43,219 nt of DNA from NCBI GenBank assembly GCA_020048915.1, contig JAIFLU010000073.1:1-43219 (forward strand), given 5' to 3'. Position numbers and translations under genes: made by a program. Positions 19,170 through 27,422 of the stretch are shown piece after piece; position 1 is the first letter of the stretch; each line of letters begins with the position of its first letter. A model generated the notes under the pieces. That model was not told the origin of the DNA and did no database searches. It saw nothing but the letters and a program-made list of their open reading frames with translations. The DNA is from Bacteroidota bacterium. GTDB lineage: Bacteria > Bacteroidota > Bacteroidia > Bacteroidales > JAAUTT01.

Positions 19170-19177
19170 TACTTTTG
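19170..19177 (+). promoter_or_regulatory. Candidate -7 box for the DUF5686 gene
   Basis: TACTTTTG matches TAnnTTTG and lies 64 bp upstream of the ATG at 19241. I found no TTG at the expected distance upstream, so the gene could also be read from the tatC transcript. Confidence 0.3.
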
Positions 19178-19240
19178 CATTGTTTTTGTAGAAAGAGGCA
19201 TTTCAGGTTTTAACTGAATCTGTCGAACGCTGTTTACCCT

Positions 19241-21706
19241 ATGAAAACGTATAATATTAAAGTATTACTTGTGTGCTTTGGGCTATTCCTTGTATCTGAA
19301 AGCCTTTATTCTCAGATAACTAAAATCCGGGGGAAGATTATTGATAAATCTACTAAGGAAGCCGTACCTTTTGTCAATATTGTTATTAGAGGTACTTCTG
19401 CGGGAACAATTACCGATTTTAACGGAGATTATTTTTTGGAAACAAAAGTGGTTTCTGATTCCATAATTTTTTCCTGTTTGGGTTATCAAACCATTGCTTT
19501 CCCTTTTGCTAAAGGCAGTTTTCAGACATTGGACCTTGAAATGGAGCCGGTAACCACCCAGCTCAATGAAGTGGTTGTTTTACCCGGCGAGAACCCCGCT
19601 CACGTTTTACTTCGAAAAATTATTGACAATAAGGAAAAAAACAATCCCCAAAACATTTCCTCGTATACTTATGAATGTTACAACAAACTACAGTTTGATG
19701 TTAATAACTTTGATGAGCGTTTTAAGAAAATTAAAATGATGAATAAATTGCAGTTTGTGTTCGATTATGTCGACACATCTGCCATAACCGGTAAGACATA
19801 TCTTCCATTTTTACTGATAGAATCTCTTTCGGACAATTATTATCAAAGTAAACCAAAAATGGAAAAGGAGCTCATTAAGGCTTCAAAAGTTTCGGGGACC
19901 GAGAATCAAAGCATTGCTCAGTTTACTGGAAAAATGTATCAGGATTTTAATGTTTACGACAACAATATTGATATGTTTGGACAAGGTTTTGTCAGCCCCA
20001 TTTCGAATATCGGCTTAGCGTATTATAAATATTACCTCATTGATAGTACTTTTATTGGAAACAACTGGTGTTACGAATTATCATTTAAGCCCAGGAGGAA
20101 GCAGGAATCGGCCTTTACTGGTTTTATTTGGGTTGCCGATACAAGTTTTGCCGTTGTAAAAGTACAGGTACGAATTCCCGATGACGTTAACTTGAATTTT
20201 GTGAATGACCTGGTTGCATCGGCAGAATATAAAAAAGTAAATGATTCGGTGTGGCTTCCTGAGGTAGAGTTTCTATTCATCGATTTTAACCTTTCGGATA
20301 AAACTACCGGGTTTTTTGGAAGGAAAACAGCCACCTATAAAAATTATGTTGTAAATCAACCTATCTCAACCGAAATTAAGGCCCTTAAAACTAATATAAG
20401 CGTTGCTGACGACGCAATGAAGAAAGATGCCACATTTTGGAACAACGCAAGGCATTTACCCTTATCAAAAAAAGAAGAAAATATTTATGCCATGGTAGAT
20501 TCGGTACAAGGACTACCTATATATCACACATTTATCGATCTACTTAATTTGTTTATTAATTATTATTACGTAATCGGCAAATTTGAGGTTGGGCCTTATT
20601 ATACACTGTATAGTTTTAATCCGATCGAAGGAAATCGATTTAGGCTTGGAGGGCGCACAAGTAACGATTTTAGTACAAAAGTTATGTTTAATGGCCACTT
20701 GGCCTATGGTACCCGCGATCAGAAATTTAAATACGGTGCCGGGGTACTTTATATGCTTGATAAGGAGCCCCGATTAGCAATTGGAGGGAGTTTCGAGAAT
20801 GATATTCAGCAGTTGGGAAAAAGTAGCAATACATTTTTAAGTGATAATATTCTTTCTTCAATTCTCAGTCGAAACCCTAATGACAAGCTTACCATGGTTA
20901 ACCAACGGAAAATATTTCTTGAGAAAGAATGGCTTCCGGGACTTTCTAATACAATTAATTTTGGCTACAAGAGTATAATACCGGGGAAAAATGTTCCTTT
21001 TAAAGTAGCTCAAATTACAGATACTATTTCGATGGCATCTGTAAAAACGACCGAAATTACTTTAAATACACGGTATGTTTATAACGAAAAATTTGTTGAA
21101 GGGGAATTCGAACGCGTTAGCCTTGGATCTGAATATCCTATTATTAACTTAAATCTGACAGCGGGTATTAAAAATGTATTTAGCAGTGGATATAATTATT
21201 TTAAGGTAAATTTGAATGTTGAGCATTATGTGAATACTTATCCTTTTGGTTATTTTAAGTATAATTTTGATGCCGGTAAAATATTTGGGAAAGTCCCATA
21301 TCCGTTAATGGAGCTTCACAAAGGAAATGAAACGTATTCTTTCGATTACTCGTCCTTCAACATGATGAATTACTATGAATTTGCCAGCGATCAATATGCC
21401 AGTTTGTTTGTTGAACACCACTTTCAGGGAGCGTTTTTAAATAATATTCCACTGTTAAGAAAGCTTAAGTGGAGGGAGGTCGTTTCGGCCCATGGACTAA
21501 TTGGTAGTATCAATAGTGGGAACCGCAATACAATGATTTTTCCTGATGGATTATACGATGTTCGCAAGCCTTATTTTGAAGCAAGTGCAGGAGTAGAGAA
21601 TATCTTTAAATTCCTGCGTATCGATGCTATGTGGCGGTTTGATTACCTGGACCATAAAGATGTGTCGCCTTTTGGTGTGAGAGCTATGCTACAGATTGCC
21701 TTCTAA
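19241..21706 (+). CDS. DUF5686 / carboxypeptidase-like regulatory domain protein
   Basis: An 821-residue exported protein. Residues 1-25 form a signal peptide ending SLYSQ. Residues about 27-113 form a carboxypeptidase-regulatory-like beta-sandwich (IRGKIIDKSTKEAVPFVNIV, then GTSAGTITDFNGDY). The rest matches the DUF5686 pattern: alternating beta-strands that resemble an outer-membrane barrel, ending in the aromatic terminal strand VRAMLQIAF. The N-terminal domain is shared with TonB-dependent SusC-like receptors, but no TonB-plug region is visible. Function is unknown; location in the outer membrane is inferred. lptB follows after 69 bp. Confidence 0.85.
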   Translation: MKTYNIKVLLVCFGLFLVSESLYSQITKIRGKIIDKSTKEAVPFVNIVIRGTSAGTITDFNGDYFLETKVVSDSIIFSCLGYQTIAFPFAKGSFQTLDLEMEPVTTQLNEVVVLPGENPAHVLLRKIIDNKEKNNPQNISSYTYECYNKLQFDVNNFDERFKKIKMMNKLQFVFDYVDTSAITGKTYLPFLLIESLSDNYYQSKPKMEKELIKASKVSGTENQSIAQFTGKMYQDFNVYDNNIDMFGQGFVSPISNIGLAYYKYYLIDSTFIGNNWCYELSFKPRRKQESAFTGFIWVADTSFAVVKVQVRIPDDVNLNFVNDLVASAEYKKVNDSVWLPEVEFLFIDFNLSDKTTGFFGRKTATYKNYVVNQPISTEIKALKTNISVADDAMKKDATFWNNARHLPLSKKEENIYAMVDSVQGLPIYHTFIDLLNLFINYYYVIGKFEVGPYYTLYSFNPIEGNRFRLGGRTSNDFSTKVMFNGHLAYGTRDQKFKYGAGVLYMLDKEPRLAIGGSFENDIQQLGKSSNTFLSDNILSSILSRNPNDKLTMVNQRKIFLEKEWLPGLSNTINFGYKSIIPGKNVPFKVAQITDTISMASVKTTEITLNTRYVYNEKFVEGEFERVSLGSEYPIINLNLTAGIKNVFSSGYNYFKVNLNVEHYVNTYPFGYFKYNFDAGKIFGKVPYPLMELHKGNETYSFDYSSFNMMNYYEFASDQYASLFVEHHFQGAFLNNIPLLRKLKWREVVSAHGLIGSINSGNRNTMIFPDGLYDVRKPYFEASAGVENIFKFLRIDAMWRFDYLDHKDVSPFGVRAMLQIAF

Positions 21707-21748
21707 TCAAGAATCCGATGGTGCAAAATTAGAATTGACAAAAAAGCA

Positions 21749-21756
21749 TATCTTTG
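21749..21756 (+). promoter_or_regulatory. Candidate -7 box for lptB
   Basis: TATCTTTG matches TAnnTTTG and lies 19 bp before the lptB ATG at 21776, which would leave a leader of about a dozen bases. No clear -33 TTTG is present at 19-21 bp, so confidence is low. Confidence 0.3.
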
Positions 21757-21775
21757 GATTTTTAATCTTTATAAA

Positions 21776-22504
21776 ATGATTCTTCGTACCGAAAATCTTG
21801 TTAAGCGCTATAAAAATCGCGTAGTGGTTAAGGGAGTGAGTATTGAGCTGAAGCAGGGCGAAATTGTAGGGCTACTGGGGCCGAATGGCGCCGGAAAAAC
21901 TACCACATTCTACATGATTGTAGGATTAATTGTACCAAATGAAGGGAAAATATTTCTCGACGACGAAGAAATTACCCATGAGCCCATGTACCGTAGGGCT
22001 CAAAAAGGGGTTGGCTACCTGGCTCAGGAAGCTTCTGTTTTTAGGAAACTAAGCGTTGAAGATAACATCAGGGCTGTATTAGAGATGACCAAGTTATCCA
22101 AAGCCGAGCAAGCTGAAAAAGTAGAGTCTTTGCTGCAGGAATTTGGCTTAGTGAAAATTCGTAAGAGTTTAGGGATACAACTATCCGGTGGAGAGAGGCG
22201 CCGAACTGAAATTGCCCGGGCTCTTGCAATAAACCCAAGTTTTATTTTACTCGACGAACCTTTTGCCGGAGTGGATCCGATTGCTGTTGAGGATATTCAA
22301 GCTATTGTTGCAAAACTTAAAGATAAAAACATAGGTATTTTGGTTACCGATCATAATGTACACGAAACCTTATCCATTACAGACAGAGCCTATTTGCTTT
22401 TCGAAGGCTCAATACTTAAAGCGGGAACCTCCAAAGAGCTGGCTGAGGATGAGCAGGTACGCAGGGTGTACCTGGGAAAGAACTTTGAATTACGCAGTTA
22501 CTAA
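21776..22504 (+). CDS. lptB: LPS export ABC transporter ATP-binding protein LptB
   Basis: A 242-residue ABC ATPase that powers extraction of lipopolysaccharide from the inner membrane with LptF and LptG. Walker A is GPNGAGKTT (K41), the Q-loop is [10 protein letters not shown], the signature is [15 protein letters not shown], Walker B is [16 protein letters not shown], and the switch histidine is in TDHNVHETL. The [10 protein letters not shown] stretch and the length are characteristic of LptB. The stop codon abuts a MITE-like inverted repeat. Confidence 0.95.
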   Translation: MILRTENLVKRYKNRVVVKGVSIELKQGEIVGLLGPNGAGKTTTFYMIVGLIVPNEGKIFLDDEEITHEPMYRRAQKGVGYLAQEASVFRKLSVEDNIRAVLEMTKLSKAEQAEKVESLLQEFGLVKIRKSLGIQLSGGERRRTEIARALAINPSFILLDEPFAGVDPIAVEDIQAIVAKLKDKNIGILVTDHNVHETLSITDRAYLLFEGSILKAGTSKELAEDEQVRRVYLGKNFELRSY

Positions 22505-22620
22505 TCAATGTCGTTTAGTTAAGAGTTAGGCTTCGACTCCAGCCTGACGAACTGGTATTAGTGTCACACTGGAGTCGAAGTGTGTATTAATTATTCAATT
22601 CCTAAACTAAACAACATTGA
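22505..22620. repeat. MITE-like inverted-repeat element
   Basis: The ends TCAATGTCGTTTAGTT (22505-22520) and AACTAAACAACATTGA (22605-22620) are 16-bp terminal inverted repeats with one mismatch. An inner perfect 12-bp pair, CTTCGACTCCAG (22531-22542) and CTGGAGTCGAAG (22569-22580), nests inside. Flanking GTTACTAA (22497-22504) and GTTATTAA (22621-22628) differ at one base and could be a target-site duplication. It carries no gene. It may also act as a terminator for lptB, but there is no T run. Confidence 0.6.
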
Positions 22621-22636
22621 GTTATTAATTCTTATT

Positions 22637-23512
22637 CTAATTAAATTTTAATCGGTAGGCTACAACATTATCCTTAAAAAATGTTGGAACTAATAGAATG
22701 TTTTGCTCCTTAACATATTCTATATCTGCCGCATTAATTTCTAATGGTGTAGTGTCGAGAATTAATAGCGGCTTCTGTCCTGATTTTATTTCATAAATAT
22801 GTCCTTGCCAGTCAGAAACTAAATAAGTGCCTTTCCCTGTAGCTGCTATTCCATCAATTTTGCAGGTGTTGTCAACATAGGATGTTATGGCTTTTGTATT
22901 CATGTCAATACTTACAACACGACCTCCAGGACCAGCCAATAAAGTATTGCCGTGAGCGAAAAGGCCGTTCACATCCTGAAGTTCGTTCGATTTTAAGAAA
23001 AGTTCGACACTCCCTTTTTTTATCGAATAAATTGAAGCATCTCCCATGTCGGAGATATAAACTGTTCCGGATTTATCAACTGAAATATCATTTAATTTTT
23101 TTGCGCCTGAGATTGGGTATTTCTTAGTAATTTCTCCTTTTTTTATGTCAATTTCAACTATTTCATCAATATCACTTACATATAATTTTCCTTTATAAAC
23201 TCCCATGCCTTTTGGTCCGCTTAGTCCTGTTATCCATTTGGCAGAAAGTATGTCACCTTTTAAATTAAGTGTAGAAATAAAACCATTGCCATCTTTTTCC
23301 CAAGGGTTGGCATTTACGTTCGAGACAAATACCAAGCCGCTTTCAGCATCGTACAAAACAGATTCCGGTGTTTTTAAATCTGTTTTGGTTTCCCAAATAG
23401 TTATTAATCGTTCGTGCTGAAACTTTTCCTGTGCTTGAGCGGTTGGAATGTTTGCCAGTCCAAGAACCAAGGTAGTTATAAAGATAGTGGTTTTGATTTT
23501 TGTAGTTTTCAT
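22637..23512 (-). CDS. Secreted beta-propeller protein (SMP-30/gluconolactonase-like)
   Basis: A 291-residue protein with a signal peptide (about 1-27, ending PTAQA) and repeating propeller blades of the SMP-30/NHL type: TPESVLYDAESGLVFVSN, GPKGMGVYKGKLYVSD, KLNDISVDKSGTVYISD, DVNGLFAHGNTLLAG, KIDGIAATGKGTYLVSD. The periodic D/N residues at blade tops resemble the metal site of gluconolactonase-fold proteins. An enzymatic activity cannot be assigned. It stands alone on the minus strand between the MITE-like element and tRNA-Leu. Periplasmic location is inferred. Confidence 0.8.
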   Translation of the reverse strand: MKTTKIKTTIFITTLVLGLANIPTAQAQEKFQHERLITIWETKTDLKTPESVLYDAESGLVFVSNVNANPWEKDGNGFISTLNLKGDILSAKWITGLSGPKGMGVYKGKLYVSDIDEIVEIDIKKGEITKKYPISGAKKLNDISVDKSGTVYISDMGDASIYSIKKGSVELFLKSNELQDVNGLFAHGNTLLAGPGGRVVSIDMNTKAITSYVDNTCKIDGIAATGKGTYLVSDWQGHIYEIKSGQKPLLILDTTPLEINAADIEYVKEQNILLVPTFFKDNVVAYRLKFN

Positions 23513-23615
23513 AATTGGTTTATTAAGTTAAAGTTATGATATAACAATTGAAAATTAAAAATTGCAATAATAATTGGAAGATTTTAGTTAAATTTTTTTT
23601 AAATCAAAAATTAAA

Positions 23616-23623
23616 TACCTTTG
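23616..23623 (+). promoter_or_regulatory. -7 promoter box of tRNA-Leu
   Basis: TACCTTTG is an exact TAnnTTTG match ending 11 bp before the tRNA 5' end. The upstream region is a run of T and A without a clear TTTG. The same transcript may continue into tig if the terminator leaks. Confidence 0.6.
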
Positions 23624-23634
23624 CACCCGGTTTT

Positions 23635-23716
23635 GCGGATGTGTCGTAATTGGTAGCCGAGCCAGACTTAGGATCTGGTGCCGAAAGGCGTGTGGGTTCG
23701 AGTCCCTTCATCCGCA
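23635..23716 (+). tRNA. tRNA-Leu (anticodon UAG)
   Basis: An 82-nt class II tRNA. The acceptor stem is GCGGATG (23635-23641) with CATCCGC (23709-23715) and discriminator A at 23716. The anticodon arm is CCAGA-CTTAGGA-TCTGG, with TAG at 23669-23671, reading CUN leucine codons. A variable arm with a GCC-GAAA-GGC hairpin and a TTCGAGT T-loop are present. The T-stem as read has a T-T mismatch and a G-T pair at its base. The CCA end is not encoded. A terminator follows at 23724. Confidence 0.93.
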
Positions 23717-23723
23717 CACTAAT

Positions 23724-23773
23724 ACCGCCTTTACTACCCTTTTTCAAATATGGATAGTTTAGGCGGTTTTTTT
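23724..23773 (+). terminator. Terminator after tRNA-Leu
   Basis: ACCGCCT (23724-23730) pairs with AGGCGGT (23761-23767), with an inner ACTA/TAGT pairing in the loop, and a run of T follows to about 23773. It overlaps the open frame that extends upstream from tig, which supports a later tig start at 23813. Confidence 0.75.
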
Positions 23774-23812
23774 CAAAATAATTCAGTAAATTTATTTTTT
23801 AATTTTTCAGGA

Positions 23813-25183
23813 ATGAATATTGTTAAAGAACAAATAGACGTATTAAACGCATTGGTTAAGGTTCGTATTTCGAAAGAAGATTATGAGCCAAATGTTCAAA
23901 AAACTTTAGCTGATTATAAAAAGAAAGCCCGTATTGATGGTTTTCGTCCAGGTAAAGTGCCTTCAGGTCTTATCCAGAAAATGTATGGCAAACAAGCCAT
24001 GCTCGAAGAAGTAAATAAATTATTGTCCGAATCGGTAACCAAATTTTTATCCGATCAAAAAATACATATCCTGGGAGATCCTCTCCCAAGTGAAAAAGAA
24101 CAAGCTATTATTGACTGGGAGAATCAAACGGAATTCGAGTTTGCTTTCGATTTAGGATTAGCTCCCGAATTTGAATTAAACCTTTCAAAAAAAGACAAAC
24201 TTAATTTCTACGATATCACTCCTGCTGCAAAAGTAACTGAAACATACCTCGATAGCTATCTTCGTCGTTATGGTTCTTTCGCTACCTGCGATGTGGTTGA
24301 AGATGGAAATGAATCGCTTACCGGCAATTTTGTAGAATTAAATGAGGATGGCACGGTTAAAGATTCTGGGATTGTAACTGATAATTCGGTTATTTATCTG
24401 GAATTTATGAAGGACGAAAAGCTTAAAAAAGAAGTAATTGGCTTAAAAATTGGCGATACCTTGACTTTTAATCTTCGTAAAGCATATCCTAACGATGTTG
24501 AGCTTGCTTCTATCTTGCATATGAAAAAAGAAGAAGTTGCTTCTATCGATTCTGATTTCCTTCTTACTATCAATTCTATTTCGCGCTTCCAAAAAGCAAT
24601 TCTCAACCAGGAATTATTCGACAAGGTTTTTGGAGAAGGTGAAATAAAATCGGAAGAAGAATTTAAAGAAAAAATTCAAGTTGAGATAAAACATAATCTT
24701 CAACGCGAAAGCGAATATAAATTTCGGATGGATGTTAAAGAAGCTTTATTGTTAAAAGCCGATTTTAAATTACCCGAAGCATTCCTGAAACGTTGGATTT
24801 TCTCCATTAATGAAGGCAAATTTACGCTAGATCAAATTGACGCTGACTTTCCAAAATTCATGAGCGATTTGCGCTGGCAGCTCATGCAGAATAAGGCAAT
24901 TAAAGAGCACGACCTCAAAATTAGCGACGAAGAACTGATTGAATTTGCCAAGTATATTACCCGCATGCAGTTTGAACAATATGGACTTCATAATGTTCCT
25001 GATGAGAACATCGATAATTATGCGAAAGAATCGCTGAAACGTCCCGAAGAAAAAAAACGGATGATGGAGAAACTTTATGAAGACAAGGTAATTGATTATG
25101 TGAAGACATTAATTACCGTTGAAGATAAAGTTATTTCGAGCGAAGATTTCGATAAGTTAATGGAAGATAATAACGAACAATAG
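23813..25183 (+). CDS. tig: Trigger factor
   Basis: A 456-residue ribosome-bound chaperone. Residues 1-115 form the ribosome-binding domain with the signature GFRPGKVP (43-50), followed by a divergent PPIase region (about 150-250) and a helical C-terminal domain. The PPIase part is poorly conserved, as is common in this phylum. The frame is open upstream to an ATG at 23750, but that would translate through the tRNA terminator hairpin; the ATG at 23813 follows an AGGA and gives MNIVKEQIDVLNALVKVRI, where homology begins. clpP and clpX follow, the classical tig-clpP-clpX order. Confidence 0.95.
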   Translation: MNIVKEQIDVLNALVKVRISKEDYEPNVQKTLADYKKKARIDGFRPGKVPSGLIQKMYGKQAMLEEVNKLLSESVTKFLSDQKIHILGDPLPSEKEQAIIDWENQTEFEFAFDLGLAPEFELNLSKKDKLNFYDITPAAKVTETYLDSYLRRYGSFATCDVVEDGNESLTGNFVELNEDGTVKDSGIVTDNSVIYLEFMKDEKLKKEVIGLKIGDTLTFNLRKAYPNDVELASILHMKKEEVASIDSDFLLTINSISRFQKAILNQELFDKVFGEGEIKSEEEFKEKIQVEIKHNLQRESEYKFRMDVKEALLLKADFKLPEAFLKRWIFSINEGKFTLDQIDADFPKFMSDLRWQLMQNKAIKEHDLKISDEELIEFAKYITRMQFEQYGLHNVPDENIDNYAKESLKRPEEKKRMMEKLYEDKVIDYVKTLITVEDKVISSEDFDKLMEDNNEQ

Positions 25184-25274
25184 GGTCTTACTTGAACATT
25201 GTTTAGTTTTTAAATACCATAGTTTTTTATACAAATTGAACAGATCATAAATTCTTAACCTTAAAATTGTACGA

Positions 25275-25961
25275 ATGAATTATCAGGAAGAATTTAAAAA
25301 GTTTGCCACAGCAAAGCAGGGGATAAGTAGTTTGACACTTCATAAGTACGCCTCTATATACGATAATTATATTTCTCCAACCATTATTGAGGAACGTCAA
25401 ATGAATGTTGCCTCCATGGATGTATTTTCGCGTTTAATGATGGATCGGATTATCTTTTTAGGGTTGCCTATTGATGACTATGTTGCCAATATTGTTCAGG
25501 CCCAACTGCTTTTCTTGGATTCTGTTGATCCACATAAGGACATTCAAATTTACTTTAACTCTCCTGGAGGTGCCGTACATGCTGGTTTGGCAATATACGA
25601 TACCATGCAGTGGATTAATTCGGATGTGGCAACTATTTGCACCGGAATGGCCGCATCGATGGCCGCTGTTTTATTAACAGCAGGAGCAAAGGGGAAACGT
25701 TCGGCATTGAAACATTCGCGCGTAATGATTCACCAGCCGATGGGTGGAGCTCAAGGGCAGGCAACAGACATGGAAATTACCCTGCGCGAAATTCTGAAGA
25801 TGAAAAACGAGTTATACGCAATAATCTCCAGTCATAGCGGTCAACCTATTGAGAAGGTCGAAAGGGATTCCGACAGAGATTATTGGATGCGAGCCGATGA
25901 AGCGAAGGAATATGGTATGATTGATGAAGTTTTAGATCGTCAAAAACAAAAAAAGAAATAA
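25275..25961 (+). CDS. clpP: ATP-dependent Clp protease proteolytic subunit ClpP
   Basis: A 228-residue serine protease, slightly longer than the E. coli form because of an N-terminal segment of about 30 residues. The catalytic triad is S128 in GMAASMAA, H153 in MIHQPMGG and D202 in DSDRDYWM. It forms a double heptameric chamber fed by ClpX. It lies 91 bp after tig and its stop is 10 bp before the clpX ATG, so clpP and clpX are surely one transcript. Confidence 0.97.
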   Translation: MNYQEEFKKFATAKQGISSLTLHKYASIYDNYISPTIIEERQMNVASMDVFSRLMMDRIIFLGLPIDDYVANIVQAQLLFLDSVDPHKDIQIYFNSPGGAVHAGLAIYDTMQWINSDVATICTGMAASMAAVLLTAGAKGKRSALKHSRVMIHQPMGGAQGQATDMEITLREILKMKNELYAIISSHSGQPIEKVERDSDRDYWMRADEAKEYGMIDEVLDRQKQKKK

Positions 25962-25971
25962 GTTGAGTGCG

Positions 25972-27189
25972 ATGGATAAGTGTTCCTTTTGTGGGAGAGA
26001 GAAAAAGTATACAAATTTACTTATAGCCGGTATATCCGGGCATATTTGTGATGCTTGCGTAGAGCAGGCTCATACTATTGTTGAAGAGGAACTCAGCCAA
26101 CGTTCGGGCTTTGATATGAGCCATATCAAGCTTAGCAAACCTGTTGAAATTAAAAAATTTCTCGATCAATATGTTATTGGTCAGGATACAGCTAAAAAAT
26201 ATCTATCGGTTGCCGTATATAATCACTATAAACGATTGACTCAGGGAAAACCAACTGACGATGATGTAGAGATTGAAAAATCGAATATTATTTTTGTTGG
26301 TGAAACAGGTACCGGAAAAACGCTGATGGCAAAAACCATTGCCCGTCTTTTACATGTCCCGTTTACCATTGTTGACGCAACGGTTCTTACCGAAGCTGGG
26401 TATGTTGGCGAAGATGTGGAAAGTATTCTTTCGCGTCTTTTGCAGGTGGCCGATTATAATGTGGAAGCTGCCGAAAAAGGAATTGTATTTATTGACGAAA
26501 TAGACAAAATTGCCCGAAAAGGAGATAACCCCTCTATAACCCGCGATGTTTCAGGTGAAGGAGTACAGCAGGGATTACTTAAACTACTCGAAGGTTCTGT
26601 TGTTAACGTTCCACCCCAGGGAGGCCGTAAGCATCCCGAGCAAAAAATGATTCAGGTCGATACTAAAAATATCCTTTTTATATGCGGCGGTGCGTTTGAA
26701 GGAATTGAACGAAAAATTGCTCAACGTCTTAATACTACCGTGGTCGGTTATAATGCTTCCCGTAAATCGGATGTTATTGATCGGGCTAATTTATTGCAAT
26801 ATATTGCGCCTCAAGATTTACGCTCTTTTGGATTAATTCCTGAAATTATTGGCCGCTTGCCGGTTCTAACGTTTCTGAATCCTTTAGATCGTGAAGCGCT
26901 GCGGAGAATTTTAACCGATCCTAAAAATGCTATTATTAAGCAGTATAAAAAACTGTTCAAAATGGACGGTTTGGATCTTGTTTTTGATGATCAGGTTTTG
27001 GAATATATTGTTGATAAAGCCGTGGAATTTAAACTGGGAGCACGGGGATTGCGTTCTATCTGCGAAATTATTATGATGGATGTGATGTTCGATATGCCGA
27101 CCGAACCTGAAAAGACCGTTGAAATCACATTCGATTATGCGCAGAAAAAACTTGAAAGCGAAGAAGCACGTAGGTTAAGGGTGGCTTAA
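25972..27189 (+). CDS. clpX: ATP-dependent Clp protease ATP-binding subunit ClpX
   Basis: A 405-residue AAA+ unfoldase. The N-terminal zinc domain has C4, C7, C26 and C29. Walker A is GETGTGKT (K116), the pore loop is GYVGEDVES, Walker B is [13 protein letters not shown], and the [21 protein letters not shown] region and sensor II GARGLRS are present. I chose the ATG at 25972; a TTG at 25963, three codons earlier, is the only alternative and is less likely. It is followed by the trp leader region. Confidence 0.96.
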   Translation: MDKCSFCGREKKYTNLLIAGISGHICDACVEQAHTIVEEELSQRSGFDMSHIKLSKPVEIKKFLDQYVIGQDTAKKYLSVAVYNHYKRLTQGKPTDDDVEIEKSNIIFVGETGTGKTLMAKTIARLLHVPFTIVDATVLTEAGYVGEDVESILSRLLQVADYNVEAAEKGIVFIDEIDKIARKGDNPSITRDVSGEGVQQGLLKLLEGSVVNVPPQGGRKHPEQKMIQVDTKNILFICGGAFEGIERKIAQRLNTTVVGYNASRKSDVIDRANLLQYIAPQDLRSFGLIPEIIGRLPVLTFLNPLDREALRRILTDPKNAIIKQYKKLFKMDGLDLVFDDQVLEYIVDKAVEFKLGARGLRSICEIIMMDVMFDMPTEPEKTVEITFDYAQKKLESEEARRLRVA

Positions 27190-27222
27190 AATTTCAAATT
27201 GAAATAAAAATTTAACTTTTAC

Positions 27223-27253
27223 TTGCATTTTCAAAAAAATATTTATTGATTTG
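27223..27253 (+). promoter_or_regulatory. Candidate trp operon promoter
   Basis: TTG (27223-27225), a 20-bp spacer and TTGATTTG (27246-27253) fit the Bacteroidota consensus apart from one base in the -7 box. A start near 27260 would give a short leader before the WWW peptide at 27275. Confidence 0.45.
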
Positions 27254-27274
27254 CAAACAACAAATAAAACAAAA

Positions 27275-27328
27275 ATGATACAGACTAAAAATTGGTGGTG
27301 GCACAGTATTTATTTCGATAAGAAGTGA
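27275..27328 (+). CDS. trpL: trp operon leader peptide
   Basis: A 17-codon frame encoding MIQTKNWWWHSIYFDKK, with three consecutive TGG codons at positions 7-9 and a TGA stop. Tryptophan is the rarest amino acid, so three in a row in a tiny frame just upstream of trpE is strong evidence for a ribosome-sensing leader. It is the sensor of the attenuator at 27335-27395: stalling at the Trp codons when charged tRNA-Trp is scarce should favour the antiterminator. Too short for ordinary gene finders. The peptide itself probably has no other role. Confidence 0.88.
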   Translation: MIQTKNWWWHSIYFDKK

Positions 27329-27334
27329 ACAGTT

Positions 27335-27395
27335 AGCCCTATACCCGATTTTTACCAAAATATAAAGGCTTGCCAATCACGGCAAGCCTTTTTTT
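27335..27395 (+). promoter_or_regulatory. trp attenuator: antiterminator and terminator
   Basis: The terminator stem is AAAGGCTTGCC (27364-27374) with GGCAAGCCTTT (27381-27391), an 11-bp perfect stem with an AATCAC loop and a T run to 27395. The competing antiterminator pairs AGCC (27335-27338) and TATA (27340-27343) with GGCT (27367-27370) and TATA (27361-27364), which occupies the 5' arm of the terminator. trpE begins 27 bp later. The mechanism is inferred from classical trp attenuation. Confidence 0.82.
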
Positions 27396-27422
27396 GTTAT
27401 AAACCTTTTAAGAACAAAAGTT

